Shown here: piece by piece, positions 46,935 through 58,935 of the stretch
How the letters are laid out: every line of letters begins with the position of its first letter
Numbering within the stretch: position 1 is the first letter of the stretch
NCBI GenBank assembly: GCA_014898415.1
Contig: RCTD01000031.1
Coordinates: forward strand, 372,001-436,000
Source: Stromatinia cepivora
Taxonomy: Eukaryota; Ascomycota; Leotiomycetes; Helotiales; Sclerotiniaceae
Direction of reading: 5' to 3'
DNA: 64,000 nucleotides
Notes under the pieces: generated by a model
What the model was told of the DNA's origin: nothing
Database searches by the model: none
Seen by the model: the letters and a program-made list of their open reading frames with translations, nothing else
Translations under genes and position numbers: made by a program

Positions 46935-49186
46935 CTATTTCTCCGCCGCACTTCCAGGCTTCATACCTCCTTTACTTCCAAACCTAAGATCACTCTCCAA
47001 CTCATCACCAGGTTGATCATGTCTACTATACATTTTATACTCGACTGAATCCTTGAAATTCAATGTTCCACTCTCGACCTGTTTTCTCGTTGCCGATAAT
47101 TTGGATTTAGGGAGACCCATCGATTCGAGGAATTTAACGGCTGTGATGACATTATGTTAGTATGAGTTCATGACCATATTGATACAAAGAGAGATGGGAA
47201 TATGGAACAGGGACTGGGGATGAGGGTGGAAGATGTGGGGTAATTAAAAACATAATGGGAAAACTTACTATCAGTCCACTCAGTCTCCTTCCTCTTGCTA
47301 CTCCAACCCAACTCCCCAGCCATAATATCAATAACCTTAGGAGCCGCCTCCAAAGCAGCCTGAGCATTCAAAAATGCCAATCTAGTTCTTCTAGCCAAAA
47401 CATCAACAGCAGTTTGAGCATATTCATGTCTAACCGCATATCTAACCTCACCATCCACAAATGGATAAAGAGGAGAAATTTTCTCTCCTCTAACAGGGAA
47501 TCTTTGTTCAGTTGGAGAACTGAGAGATGCTACTGTCCAAGCTCTATCACCATAATTTTCAGTAAGATGTTTTGCGACATCTGTTTCGAGGCCAAAGTGT
47601 TGAATGAGGTTAATGAAAAGAGTTTTGGAGAAACCGTGTGCACCGACAAGTTTAACTTGATGAGTTTGACATGTTCCATTCAGATGTGCTCCATCATCAT
47701 GCATTTGTGTACCGGAAACATCTGGGGCATTTCTCACTGGTTTAGTTTGGAGTTTGAATTCGGAGATAGCTTCATCGACACATTCCTCCGCCATTTGACG
47801 ATAAGTAGTCCATTTACCACCTGCACAAGTGAGAAGTCCAGAAGGTGAAATATTGATGAGATGGTTGCGAACGAGGGATTCGGTATTCTTTGCGTTTGGA
47901 TCTTTGACTAAAGGACGAATTCCGGACCAAGCTGCTAGAACATCACCTCGACGAACATTGATATCTGGAGCTAGGTAGCGACGAATTTCCGAAAGAATCC
48001 AATCGATTTCTTCGTCGCTTGCGACTGGGTTGTAAGAAATTTTAGTAGGAGAATCGGTGGTGCCAGCAATTGTATTTCCTTGCCATGGAAGGAAGAAAAT
48101 AACCCTGCCATCAGAAGTTTTAGGATCAATAAGACCCATTTTTTGAGGACTGTAATAACCAGGAAGAATAACATGAACACCGGAGCTTGGTGCTACAATT
48201 TCCTTTACTCCTTGATCATCCATCTTCCTAATGGAATCGCAGAATGGTCCCGTAGCGTTGATTACACCCTTTGCTCTGATTTTGAATTCCTTTGATGTCT
48301 TCCCATCCTTCTCTTCTATCAAGTCCCTAACCGTTGCACCGCATAATTTACCATTGGCATCCTTTTCCAATCCAGTAACCTCGAGATGATTAACCACGGT
48401 ACCTCCATATAATGCGGCAGTCATAGCCAAAGAAACGTTCATCCTTGAATCATTATGAGCACCATCATAATAAACCAAAGCACCCACCAAATTATCCTTC
48501 TTCAACATAGGAAAAGCATCCAAAGCCTTACTCCTAGTCAAAAAATACGAAGTTTCGATCCCCTCGGAGCCAGCCAAGAAATCATATGCCTTTGTACCTG
48601 CCCAATAATAAGGAGCTTTCCACCATTTATCCAAAGGTAGCATAATAGGTAACCAACTCGATAAATGCGGCGCCGTTTCCAAGAAATATTTTCGTTCCCT
48701 CAATGCCTCCTTCACTAACGCATATTGATTATAATCCAATTCCCAAACCGCCTTTTCCAAATATCGTACACCACCATGAACCAATTTTGTACTCTTACTA
48801 CTTGTCCCACTACTAAAATCATCTCTTTCGACCACCGCAACCTTCAATCCTCTCGTAGCAGCATCAAGAGCTACACCTGCTCCTGTAGCTCCAGCACCAA
48901 TGACCAATAAATCATAGACATCATCTTCATTTTGCGGAGTCGTATTCGCCGAAGCACCTTGAGAACCCCCACTTCTTTTTAAATCTGCGATTTGTTCTGC
49001 TCTCGATTTGATCTTTGGGAAACGAGGAGGACGAAAATGACCATCTGCGCCAAAAGGAGGAACGACGGCAGAATCGAAACCGGGAATATTTCGTGGTCGG
49101 TATGTGTAATAGAGGATGCCACCACCAACTGTTGTAGCTCCTATTGTGTATAATAAAGGTTTCGCGAGTCTTTGTCGGAATGCCAT
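46935..49186 (-). CDS. GUT2: FAD-dependent glycerol-3-phosphate dehydrogenase, mitochondrial
   Basis: Exons 49186-47269 and 47140-46935 with a 128-nt phase-1 intron; 707 aa. It oxidises glycerol-3-phosphate to dihydroxyacetone phosphate and passes electrons to ubiquinone at the inner mitochondrial membrane (glycerol shuttle and glycerol use). The N-terminus is a basic presequence with a hydrophobic helix (LLYTIGATTVGGGILYY, about 11-27). The dinucleotide fold DLLVIGAGATGAGVALD lies at about 92-108, followed by VVERDDFSSGTSSKSTKLVHGG, NATGPFCDS, FFLPWQGNTIAGTTDSP, AAWSGIRPLV and CAGGKWTTYRQMAEE, all hallmark blocks of the family. The short second exon supplies KFLESMGLP and a polar tail. There is no frameshift or missing key block. 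It is an ordinary housekeeping gene, transcribed toward the desert. Confidence 0.97.
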
Positions 49187-49562
49187 TATCGATGGGGGGG
49201 TATATTTCGTAGGGAGATGGAGATGGATTTGAGGAGGAAGAGGAGAAAGAGGAGGATGGAGAATTGGAGAGTTGGAGGTCGGAGAAGTTGGAGAGGTTGG
49301 AGAGGTTGGAGAATTGGGCCAAAAGTTGCTATGATCTCGGGCAAAAACCAGGTGGAGATTTTATTCGTGTTGGTTATGTTAGATGATGAAAGTCCAACAG
49401 GTGCTAAGCTTGCTAAATATCAATTGAATGCAGATCAGCCCGCTTTATTGATGAAACTAAGGGATTAATTATGATGACCTTGAATATGTCAAGCAAAGAA
49501 TTATTGGTTTCAAAGCTTGGTACTTTGAGTATTCGGGCAGGGAAACTTGAAATAATTAATTA

Positions 49563-49653
<91 letters not shown>

Positions 49654-52600
49654 TGAATAAAGTCTAGAGTAATGAATGTTTTAACTTCGTATTGAACAAT
49701 TGAATGTTCAATAGAGAGAAGAATGATAGAAAGGTTGAAGAGTCACAAATTGAGGGGAAATATTACATCTTTTTGTCTTTTATTTGAAGCTCTACCTCTC
49801 CCCTCTCCCACCATTCAATAAGGAACGGAACGTGCACCACATCAAGATAACTGTACCCGTAATCAAGCCCTTCCGTTACCCATGCCATAAATTTTCCATT
49901 CTTCCTCATGAATTCTTCCGCCAATTGAAAAAGAGTTGGAATTTACAGAGTCCATCAATTTCTATCATGTTCAAGCATTACCGCCCAATTACTAAGGTAA
50001 CCTAAGTATTGAAGACGTGGATAGCATAAATAGACGCGGAATAAACGGAAAGGCCTTTCAGAAACATAACTATTTACTGCCTCCTTACTGTAGTTTTTAT
50101 TGAAAGTTGGGTACATTGATACTCCACCAAAAAGTTACTTGATGGATTCAAAATTTATTTAATCCGGAAAAGTCATTCCACTTTTTTTTATACCTTTGGG
50201 TTTTTGGCTTTGAGAACTTGCCGCTGAACGAGTTGGGAATTACCCCACCTTTTTGTGTCTCATGGGATAATTTTCTCTGGGGCTGAGAATTGTCTGATGC
50301 TGATCATCTCATCACCAGTATGCGTAATTGGTTTTGAGATACCCGGAGTACCACCGATTCTGAGATTATAAATTGAATTTATGTTGTATATCGATGGAAA
50401 TAATGCCTGAGAAGATTCAAGATATTGAAGGGCTTTGAAGACCGTGATGTTTGATTTGGACTGTAAGTTGGTTCCTGACTTGTTCATATATGATTGCAGG
50501 AACGCCTACCATGACGCCCACCATGATCCTTCTCCCGCTTCCTTCCCATTCATACTCGTATTTGATATCGGTGAGTCAAAATGCGCGGGTATCTTTGGAT
50601 CCATTAGTTAGCTCAGTGAAGATCGCCAAGTAACTTAGATTTGCATGTCTGGGAGTAACAGATCGCCATCTTGTGGGTCCTTTGACTCATGTACGTTTAT
50701 ATGCTACTGTCGATACCAGTGACTTGGCGTAGGTATAAAGGGACTCGTGGGTTATCAAGACTTTCGATCGGCTTGGGTTTGACCTGGTTCTTAAACATCC
50801 CAAAGAATATACACACTTGTACCATATGTCCGAAAAGTTTCCGTGGAAAGATAATCGGCTGAGAGTTTGTAAGTTCTGCCTATCCGGAATTTGGGTATAT
50901 CGGCTTCAGGCAGCAGGAGCGGAAGAATGAGGCGAAGTTAGGAGATTGATTATCTTCTTGATCTCTCACGTGCTCTTGATAATTTGAAATTAACATAATG
51001 GTCGCGTCATCTCTGAATCAAATCCTTCTCTTGCACACCTCGAAGGAAGCGGCCTCTTTATTCGAAGTCAAACAATCCACAAGTGTGTGGGAAAAATCCT
51101 CCTTAGGTAGGAGAATCATGAAGCGTGTATGCACGAGAAAGGCAATAATCGCACACCATATTACAATCCCCAAATCCTTTCAACATCTAACTTCGACTTC
51201 GAGGTTGCATACTTGTTGTGGTTTTGCCATTCGTGGTGCTCCGTTATGGTGGGATAATTTGAGGCTGCAGGAATCATGCAAATTGCTGGACACGGAATAA
51301 TTCCACCTCACCGAGCAACAAGTCTCTGAGGATCATCACTGGACGGCACAGATTACTCGATAAGCTGTCGAGTAGGTATAGTATGTACGTCAGAGAAGAA
51401 GCTCACCATGCCTCTGAAGTCGACCACGACACACCGGCTTCATGATGACAATGGAGTAATTTCATTTCATACTTCCAAAACTTGAGGGTTATCATCTCTA
51501 CCTAGTAAGCTGAGTTGCATATCAATTTCTGGTACACATACTTAGCGCATGGATCCCGCGTTTACTCGATGAAATTACCCGCTCTAAGCGCGTGAATTAA
51601 AACGAGATGGGGATTGGTAGTAGTAAGGGATATGAGATGATGGAAATTAATCTCTAGGATCGTGTAACCCTACAGGTTGCTTAAGCAAGTGCCGGCACTG
51701 GTTCAATCATTGAGTTTGATCCATTCATCTTCCTTCATGGAGATCCATCCAATACCGTGAACATTTTTGTACCAATAGACTGGATGGCATATCAACACCC
51801 CCCAAACTTTCATCAAGGAATTAATCAAATTATGAAATTGATTCCTGAGCAATCTTGACTGTATTGTGGCAGTGTAAAAAGGCATTGGTTGTTCATATGC
51901 AAGGTTTCAGAGTGAAGATCAGATGAGATGAAGAAATCCCATCAAGACATATATCAAAAATATCAAAAACATCAAAAACATCAAAAACATATCTTGGCAT
52001 TGATAGGCCTCGGTGTGTAATTATAAATCTAAAAAATACCAAATTTATGAATTTATTTATTGGTCAAGATTTGAAAGTTTATCGTATGATTTAGTCAAGT
52101 ATGTTACGATCAAGGTGAATTCGTCGATTCTGTGCACACTCTTTCCCATAATAGAATTTTTCCTGATTAGTCATTATTGAGAGAAGGAACGAAATATGAG
52201 CCAACAGCAGAACCATTAACATTATCGTCCCTTCTTCATTTGATATTGGAACTGACCATCTAAAATACTCAAATTGTAATAATGCCTCAGGACCGAGAAT
52301 ACCTCGTAGTTTTCAGCAACTTGCTTCTTGGTATTGATTTCATATTGGATATCAATTCTCTGCTGTATCTGTCGCTCTCACTTTTCCCTCAATCTTTTCA
52401 ACTACAAAAGAGTTTGGAATTTGTTGAATACTAGGTAACTTCTTTTATGACAAACACCTGCTTCACCTTACAACTCCAACTTCAACTTCGAGAATTTATT
52501 TTGGTCGCATTGATTCTACAAATGTGACTAACTCTTACTCCTCTCCTTCTTTCCCACTTCAACCTTTCTAACTACAACCTTCCAATTCCACGTTCGAACT

Positions 52601-52706
52601 TCAATCATCTTTTCAAGATAATAATAAATAATACCTTTTACAATACTCTACTTCTTCAAATAAATTTACAAACCCCCAAAGCCATCGGAACAGTCAAATC
52701 TTCGCG
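49187..52706. promoter_or_regulatory. Divergent intergenic region with a tetranucleotide microsatellite
   Basis: 3.5 kb between the glycerol-3-phosphate dehydrogenase (-) and the UNC-93-like gene (+). It holds the (TTGA)n microsatellite annotated separately and a short (ATCAAAAAC)n run at about 51950-51990. The C/T-rich segment 52440-52700 is probably the leader of the transporter. The largest frame (50998-51300) has no support. No RNA gene is recognised. Confidence 0.5.
49564..49653. repeat. (TTGA)n microsatellite, about 22 copies
   Basis: Perfect tetranucleotide tract, about 90 bases, intergenic and upstream of the glycerol-3-phosphate dehydrogenase gene. Likely length-variable between strains. 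Confidence 0.97.
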
Positions 52707-54446
52707 ATGGCGGACCATTTACAACCAGAGTCAGCTATTTCCAATTCCTCCTACTACAGCACGGCTACTACGACCAAACAAACTCCAGCACCCCCATCAG
52801 TTACCAGTGCTCCACCAGGATGGATTTACAAGCATGTTCGCTTTGGTAGATTTACTCTTCCTTGCTACGCGTCGCCACAAGTTCAACTTGTCTTGGTCGC
52901 ACTTGTATGTTTCCTCTGTGTTGGTATGTACAATGCACTCAGCGGTCTCGGTGGTGGTGGTCAAATTACTGCAAAACCAGCAGATAACGCAAACTCCGCT
53001 CTTTACTCAACTTTCTCTGTTGTCGGTTTCTTCGCAGGTACTTTCGCAAATCGTCTCGGAGTTAAACTCACTTTGAGTTTGGGTGGTTTGGGTTATTGTA
53101 TCTACGCTTCAAGTTATCTATGCTACAGCCATACCCAGAATACTGGTTATGTCATCTTCGCTGGATCATTACTTGGTGTCTGTGCCGGTCTTCTCTGGAC
53201 AGCTCAAGGTGCTATCATGATGTCTTATCCACCTGAGGAGTCTAAAGGAAAATATATCTCATGGTTCTGGTCAATTTTTAACCTTGGAGGCGTATTCGGT
53301 GCTCTTGTAAGTTCGACCGCACAAACACAAAAACAGCTACTAATCCACTTCAGATTCCCCTTGCCCTGAACATCGAAGATACCTCAAATCATGTTGTTAG
53401 CGACGGTACATACATTGGATTCATCATTCTGATGTTCATTGGAGCACTCAGCGCTCTATGCTTATGCGACGCAAATAAAGTTCGAAGAGCCGATGGATCT
53501 CACGTCATTCTCATGAAAAATCCTACTTGGAATACAGAAATATGGGGCCTTTGGTACACACTTAGAAACAACGTCTACGTCTTCCTCCTTTTCCCAATGT
53601 TCTTTGCCTCCAATTGGTTTTATACATATCAATTCAATGGTGTCAATGGTGCACATTTCAATACACGAACTCGAGCCCTTAATAACATTTTATATTGGTT
53701 CGCACAGATCATCGGTGCTTTCGTATCTGGTTATGCCCTGGATATTCAAAGGTTCAAGAGAACTACTAGAGCTAGAGCTGGTTTGATCGCATTAATCATC
53801 TTGACTGCTGCTATTTGGGGTGCAGGTTATGGATTTCAGTCTAGTGTTCCTGATCGTGATGTTACTGGCAAACTTGATTATCAAGGCAAGATGGACTGGA
53901 CAAGTGAAGGATATGCTGAAGGTTTGGTTTTATATATTGCCTATGGATTTTATGATGCCGTCTGGCAATTGTCCGTTTACTGGTGAGTGTTAACTGTCCC
54001 GCCAACAAGATGTTTCGTCGTGACTAACATTTCGCAGGTTTATGGGTGCACTCTCTAACTCCGGTAGAAAGACAGCAAACTTCGCTGGTTTCTATAAGGG
54101 TATTCAATCTGCTGGTGCTGCTATTGCTTGGCGCATTGATGCAATGGAATACCTATACTTGACTCAATTTGCCATTACATGGAGTCTTCTTGCAGGTTCT
54201 CTCGTCATTGCAGCACCAGTCATTTTCTTGAATATCAAAGAAGCAACTTCCATTGATGATGATCTTGTTGATACTGATCTTAATTACGCCGATATTATGC
54301 CTCAAGCTATTCTTCTCGATCAAGATAAGCATTATCTCAACGGTCATAACAGTTCAATAGATACCCGTCATCGATATAATTCTACCTCGGATGAAATGGA
54401 ACTTCCTCATCTCCGTCGTGAGAAAAATTCCGAAGACCTCGTCTAA
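52707..54446 (+). CDS. UNC-93-like MFS membrane protein
   Basis: Exons 52707-53306, 53354-53982 and 54038-54446 with introns of 47 and 55 nt; 545 aa. A Ser/Thr/Pro tail of about 45 residues is followed by PCYASPQVQLVLVALVCFL, and then MYNALSGLGGGGQ, the glycine-rich helix-1 exit that marks fungal UNC-93-type proteins. Other hallmarks are LLGVCAGLLWTAQGAIMMSYP and KGKYISWFWSIFNLGGVFGAL in the first half, and YWFMGALSNSGRKTANFAGF and KGIQSAGAAIAWRID in the second. About 11-12 helices are visible, with an acidic, Ser-rich tail. Family members are MFS-fold proteins; the animal founder regulates a potassium channel, while fungal substrates are unknown. Confidence 0.93.
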
Positions 54447-55260
54447 ATCAGTCAATGAACTTTAAGTGTGGGTTTTTACTATTAGTAAAGTCACTCACCT
54501 CTCAGGGCGGATTGGTTTATTTTTCCTTACGATTTCGATGATTTTATGATATGTAGGATGGTCGATCTTTCTTTTTGCTCGACACACAAGTTGTTACAAG
54601 AAACTGATGGTGCACAAGTGCCGAGTATATGCTGAGATGAACTTCGATGGATATGTCTCTTGTTTTCTGATATTTTAAAAAGGTGAGAAAATTATCCGAC
54701 GATTCGAAAATTTGCGGCTTTCTATGTTTATAGATGTTGATGGGTGTGGATGAATGCGAGTTGTTGAAAGAGAGAAGCAAATTGCGAATGAAGGTTATGA
54801 AGGATCACAATGTTATCAGGGTGCTTGAGATTTTCATATCGGATTTGGTTGTATGGTTGATGATAGGCGAGGAATGGATTTGGCATATATGCTTGTGGAT
54901 ACATGGTTGATGGTGGATGGTGTATGGGATGGAAATCTTAAAATGGATTGAAACTTGAAGTGGGAACACAGATAGTGATTGAAATATTTGAGGTTCGAAC
55001 TTCTAGACTTGATACATATTTAATATGATATGATAGCTCGATATTTGATGACTTGCTTATTAGAGTATAGTTGTAGATAGTTAATTTGAGCTGAGCGCGT
55101 GATGTGTGTGTGTGTGGATGTGAATTTATGAATTTATGAATGTGATTTATTGATTTTCGTTTGAACGCGCTTAATTATAGTAAGTTGTTCAAGTTTTAGA
55201 TAATATATTGATTTTATAGAAAGAAATATTTTGGGAATAGAAATCCTTTTATAAGATATA

Positions 55261-55596
55261 CGGTAGAACCTGACTATACCGGAGTGGGATATATCGGAAC
55301 CCTGGGTATACTAGAAAAAATTCCTAATTTAATCGATTCTTGTATGAGAATACTGAATTTTTGATATATATTAGAATACCGGATAGTTTTAAATTGAATT
55401 TGATATATTTAGTATATTTTTAATGTAGATATGTCTTGTTTTTTCGATATAGAGTCATCACATGATTATTGTAGAGAAATCGGAAATTCGGGGATAAAAT
55501 TTAAAGTGTATAGCCTTGAATAAAATCTTATATATATTTATCTATATCGGATTTAATTGATCGAATTTTTCGGTCCGTTATAGCCAGGTTCTACTG
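55261..55596. mobile_element. MITE-like element 3, pogo-type ends
   Basis: Terminal inverted repeats of 23 bp differ at three positions. The left end begins CGGTAGAACCTGACTATA and the right end, inverted, CAGTAGAACCTGGCTATA. TA lies directly outside both ends (55259-55260, 55597-55598). The 336-bp element is AT-rich and non-coding. CAGTAGAACCT-type ends are known from pogo/Tigger-related MITEs, so a Tc1/mariner superfamily source is likely. Confidence 0.82.
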
Positions 55597-55713
55597 TACT
55601 CGTACAGTGTCGCGTTTGGTCTCATACCAGAGCTTATCGATGAAATGATTATGTAAGAACTAGCCACATGCAGGCGTTCCGGATGGATAAATAATAACAT
55701 CACATCATATAAT

Positions 55714-55840
55714 TGTCGGTACGTCAAGTGACTAACCTCACAAAGGGAGCAGTACCACTAGCGAACTCTAGTTTTTTTTAATATAAATAGTACCCTCTTT
55801 TACCACCGAAGTGATACCAACAATAACATCATAACACCAT
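55714..55840 (+). repeat. Direct repeat, copy 1 (promoter/leader of the 55884 gene)
   Basis: About 125 bp shared with 57206-57330. Matching phrases in order are TGTCG(G/A)TAC, AACCTCACAAAGG, TAGCGAACTCTAGTTTTTTT, AATATAA, TACCACCGAA and TGATACCAACA. It ends about 44 bp before the start codon; weaker similarity continues toward it (CATCTTCCATC). It includes an AATATAAATAG sequence that could act as the TATA element. Confidence 0.85.
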
Positions 55841-55883
55841 CTTCCATCAATCAAAACAACGAATATCTACCTTTCCATAAGCT

Positions 55884-57011
55884 ATGGACATCACTAAAGA
55901 ATCAGTTGTTACGTCACCCCAGAACTTCACTTCCGAGCCTCTTCTCAACCTCCCGCCAGCTGACAAGAAGATAACATTGCAAATCGTACAAGAGATCAAG
56001 AGGCGGAGAGTAGGGCGTAGTACTTGTAAAAACCCCTGGAGAGAGTATGAATTGAACGCGGAGGAATACGCCGAGGTATTACGCTTGATTGAGCGCGACG
56101 AGTCTCTTGCCGGATTTGTAAAACACAAACTTCGGTATGATTATTAGAAGCGAATGGAAAATGGATATTGGACTAATTCTGACATGAAATAGATATGATT
56201 ACTTCCCCTTTGCGAAGAAACTTATCCTCAGAAGACCTTTATACGTCCAGGAAGTATTCAAAGCCCGAATTGTAGAGAACTTACAACAGCAGCTCACATC
56301 TATTGCTTCTGGAAATAGTCGATCAGCTGATTTTGCAAAAGATGTGGGATCGGGAGGCTCGGCAACCATCACTTTTGCGGATTCGGATTATGGTCGACAT
56401 GATCCTGATAACCAGTTTGGACATTTACGAGCACAGTATTCAGGAGTTATTATTGAGGTTTCATTCCCGCAGAAGCGCAAATATATGAATCGCTTGGCTG
56501 ATGAGTATATTCTTGGGTCCGACTCTAATATTCATGTTATGATTGGTATCGATATAGAATATCAGGGAAGCAAGAAGGTCACCTTATCTGTTTGGCAACC
56601 TAAAGTTGTGCCTAACGAAGATGGAATATTGGAGCTGGTCGCTGCGAAAACAGTGATAGATGAGGTATGATTGAATATTCATTGTTTAATTACTACGCTA
56701 AAGCTACATATAAATAGATCATCCGCGATGAAAATGGCAATCCGAACAAATCCGCACAAGCAGGTTTGCATCTACCACTTAAAGACTTCGCACCGGGAAC
56801 CTTGGTGGCGCATTACGAATCCAAAGATGAACCCATGAAGGAGTCATTATGTATTTCTGCCAGTACCTTGTGCGGATATCTTGAGAGTGTTGAGAGCGCA
56901 GCGGCGATGCTGGAGGCAGGTAGAGGGTTAGTTAATACTAAGATGCAGTTTGTAAAGAAGAGATATAGGGCTAGGACGCCGGAGGATGAGTTTGATGAAG
57001 AATATTCGTAA
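55884..57011 (+). CDS. Unknown fungal protein with PD-(D/E)XK/Uma2-like core
   Basis: Exons 55884-56134, 56193-56664 and 56718-57011 with introns of 58 and 53 nt; 338 aa. After an N-terminal helical part and RYDYFPFAKKLILRRP there is a block resembling the Uma2/PD-(D/E)XK arrangement: HDPD at about 153-156, GVIIEVS with Glu172, then PQKRKYMNRLADEYI and IHVMIGIDIEYQGSKKVTLSVW. A classical E-x-K is not present; the first Lys after the Glu is Lys178, so catalysis is uncertain. This pattern recurs in many fungal hypothetical proteins; I know of no tested function. The C-terminus is acidic and polar. The gene is bracketed by two copies of its own upstream region, suggesting a past tandem copy. Confidence 0.82.
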
Positions 57012-58935
57012 AGAATGCGGAAAGAAATATAGAAGCTCATAAGTTCGTCGCCAAATACACGAGCAACATACGGGAATACATCCTTCGGACCCATCCATCG
57101 CTCAACGTATCCGCGACTATCAAAATTATATCGAGACTTTCGTTGAAGCTAGAGACTACGAGTCGACTCGGCATGGTTCCCAGATTCATTTCCTGCACAA
57201 AGTATCTGTCGATACATCATATGACCAACCTCACAAAGGAAACCGTACCATTAGCGAACTCTAGTTTTTTTAATATAACTATGAAAATTGTACCACCGAA
57301 ATGATACCAACAGTATCACTATCTACTGAATCCGGAATAGCAACCCCGACCAAAATCTCTTCATTACATCTTCCATCCCCAAAAACGTTGCCTATTACTT
57401 TCCGACTTCGAAAATAGTTGGCCACTGACTTTATTTTTCAAATCTTGTCGGTATAAACTGAATGAGGGTTCATTCTGAGGATATACATGGGATCAATTGA
57501 AAGTAAAGATATAAGTATTGAATAAAAAGTCTCATCACTATCTATTCGTACAAACTGGACTTGAAGAACCTTGGTCGAAAAGCAGTGTATCATTAAAGGG
57601 ACGTGTCTATCAAGTAATTGCGAATCGATAATTCTGCTACAGACTAGTCTGACCTCCTCTCTTTTCTTCAACATCGATGATCACCTAATTCTAGGTATTT
57701 ATTTTCTATAATCCTTTTAATGGATGTCATGACTCTTAATATTCCTTTATCTGAATCTATCTAAGTAGCGATACTCTATTCGTTCACGCTGTGTTATCAA
57801 CGATGATCTGTTAATCATAATCACGTGATGAGCATAGCAATATTTGCTTCGTGCCTGACCACATGCTAGACAAATGACATGACATCGTGTTTGTTTATTC
57901 CAGGGGTTTCATGTTTCCGATCGATATTTGGATATAATACTAGCAGTTCAATACCCGAATGCCTTCCTTTGATAGTGGGTGAAAAAAAAAAAAGACTTCG
58001 TAGAATTTCTACGGGGGGAGAATAAGCTTCATGAGACTGAAAGATTAGATAAGCAGGAAGATCTTGGTAGAGGTGTACGGGGTATAAAGATTGACTTTAG
58101 CATTGAAGAATATAATTATGTGGGAAGATAAAAAAAGTCGAGTCTGTGGCCTATGAGTCTTGTCTGATTTCAAAGTGCCATGTTGAAGTAGATACACATT
58201 TAACGGCGTGGGGATATAGAGAAGATTGCCCAACTTCTTGTTGTAGGACAATTTTGAATTCGGACCTTGCCATTTTGGGATATTGGTGAACACAATAGGG
58301 GCCAATGCATGCACAGTTCGGTTAACGATATAATTTGCCAATGATGGATTCGTGGAGGAAGTGGTTATTGAGAAGCCTCATGTTTGTGTAATAGATGAAG
58401 AGTATTGGGATGTGGTAGTGATGATTTTAAGGAAGGTGAGATGTGGGGGCTGGTGGAGGTGTGTGGGAGAAGGATAGTATAATTGATGCATGATTGATGC
58501 ATGTGGTGGATTCATAGTGAATGTGCGAAGTTACATAGGGGTTTAATGATATGGTAACTTTTTATTGTTGGAAATGATAATACCATTTAGTCTGTCAGAA
58601 TGATTTCTCTTCGATGGGGAGAATTTTCCCGCATGTGCCGGGACATTATGGAAATGAAAAGGAAAAGAGGTGGGTTGATGAAAAGAGTTCATGGAGTGGC
58701 AAGCATCGCACGGAAAACCTAAACATTTGATTGGAGAAAGGGTGTTTTGATGTTCAGACTATAGCATAGCGGCGACGATTCGTGATGATTCGTCTATTAT
58801 TAAATATTTGACGCATTACACGCTATTCTTTAACTGAATTTTTTTACAGTGAAGAAAAGAGATTCATAACGACATTCCATCTCCACCATCTCTCTGCAGA
58901 AGAAAGAACTTTTCAGCTCAGAAACAACTGGTATT
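57012..58935. other. Intergenic region with a second promoter copy and no gene behind it
   Basis: 1.9 kb. It contains direct-repeat copy 2 (57206-57330). Short minus-strand frames at 57438-57674 and 58045-58341 show no domain. A poly-A run (12 A) lies near 57981. G-rich, purine-biased sequence occupies about 58360-58760, downstream of the HsbA-like gene. Confidence 0.5.
57206..57330 (+). repeat. Direct repeat, copy 2 (orphan promoter)
   Basis: Second copy of the roughly 125-bp segment found before the 55884 gene, in the same orientation, 195 bp past that gene's stop. Similarity fades after CATCTTCCATC at about 57370, just where a start codon would be expected; no related coding sequence follows. 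Confidence 0.85.

Larger units (their letters stand above)
54447..55883. other. AT-rich spacer with a pogo-like MITE and a promoter copy
   Basis: 1.4 kb without a gene. It contains the inverted-repeat element at 55261-55596 and the first copy of a roughly 125-bp repeat (55714-55840) that serves as the promoter and leader of the 55884 gene. A GTGTGTGTGTG tract lies near 55105 and repeated GAATTTATGAATTTATGAAT near 55122. Nothing else is seen. Confidence 0.55.

Noticed and set aside
47255..47848. 197-codon frame antisense to the glycerol-3-phosphate dehydrogenase
   Set aside because: Shadow of a highly conserved gene on the other strand.
49564..49653. Regular repeat considered as a CRISPR-like array
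   Set aside because: It is a uniform tetranucleotide tract without spacers; CRISPR arrays are not expected in a fungal genome.
50998..51300. 100-codon ATG frame in the 49-52 kb spacer
   Set aside because: No domain, signal or leader features; isolated in a non-coding stretch.
54985..55000. GGTTCGAACTTC, resembling a tRNA T-loop (B box)
   Set aside because: No A box, acceptor stem or cloverleaf could be formed around it.
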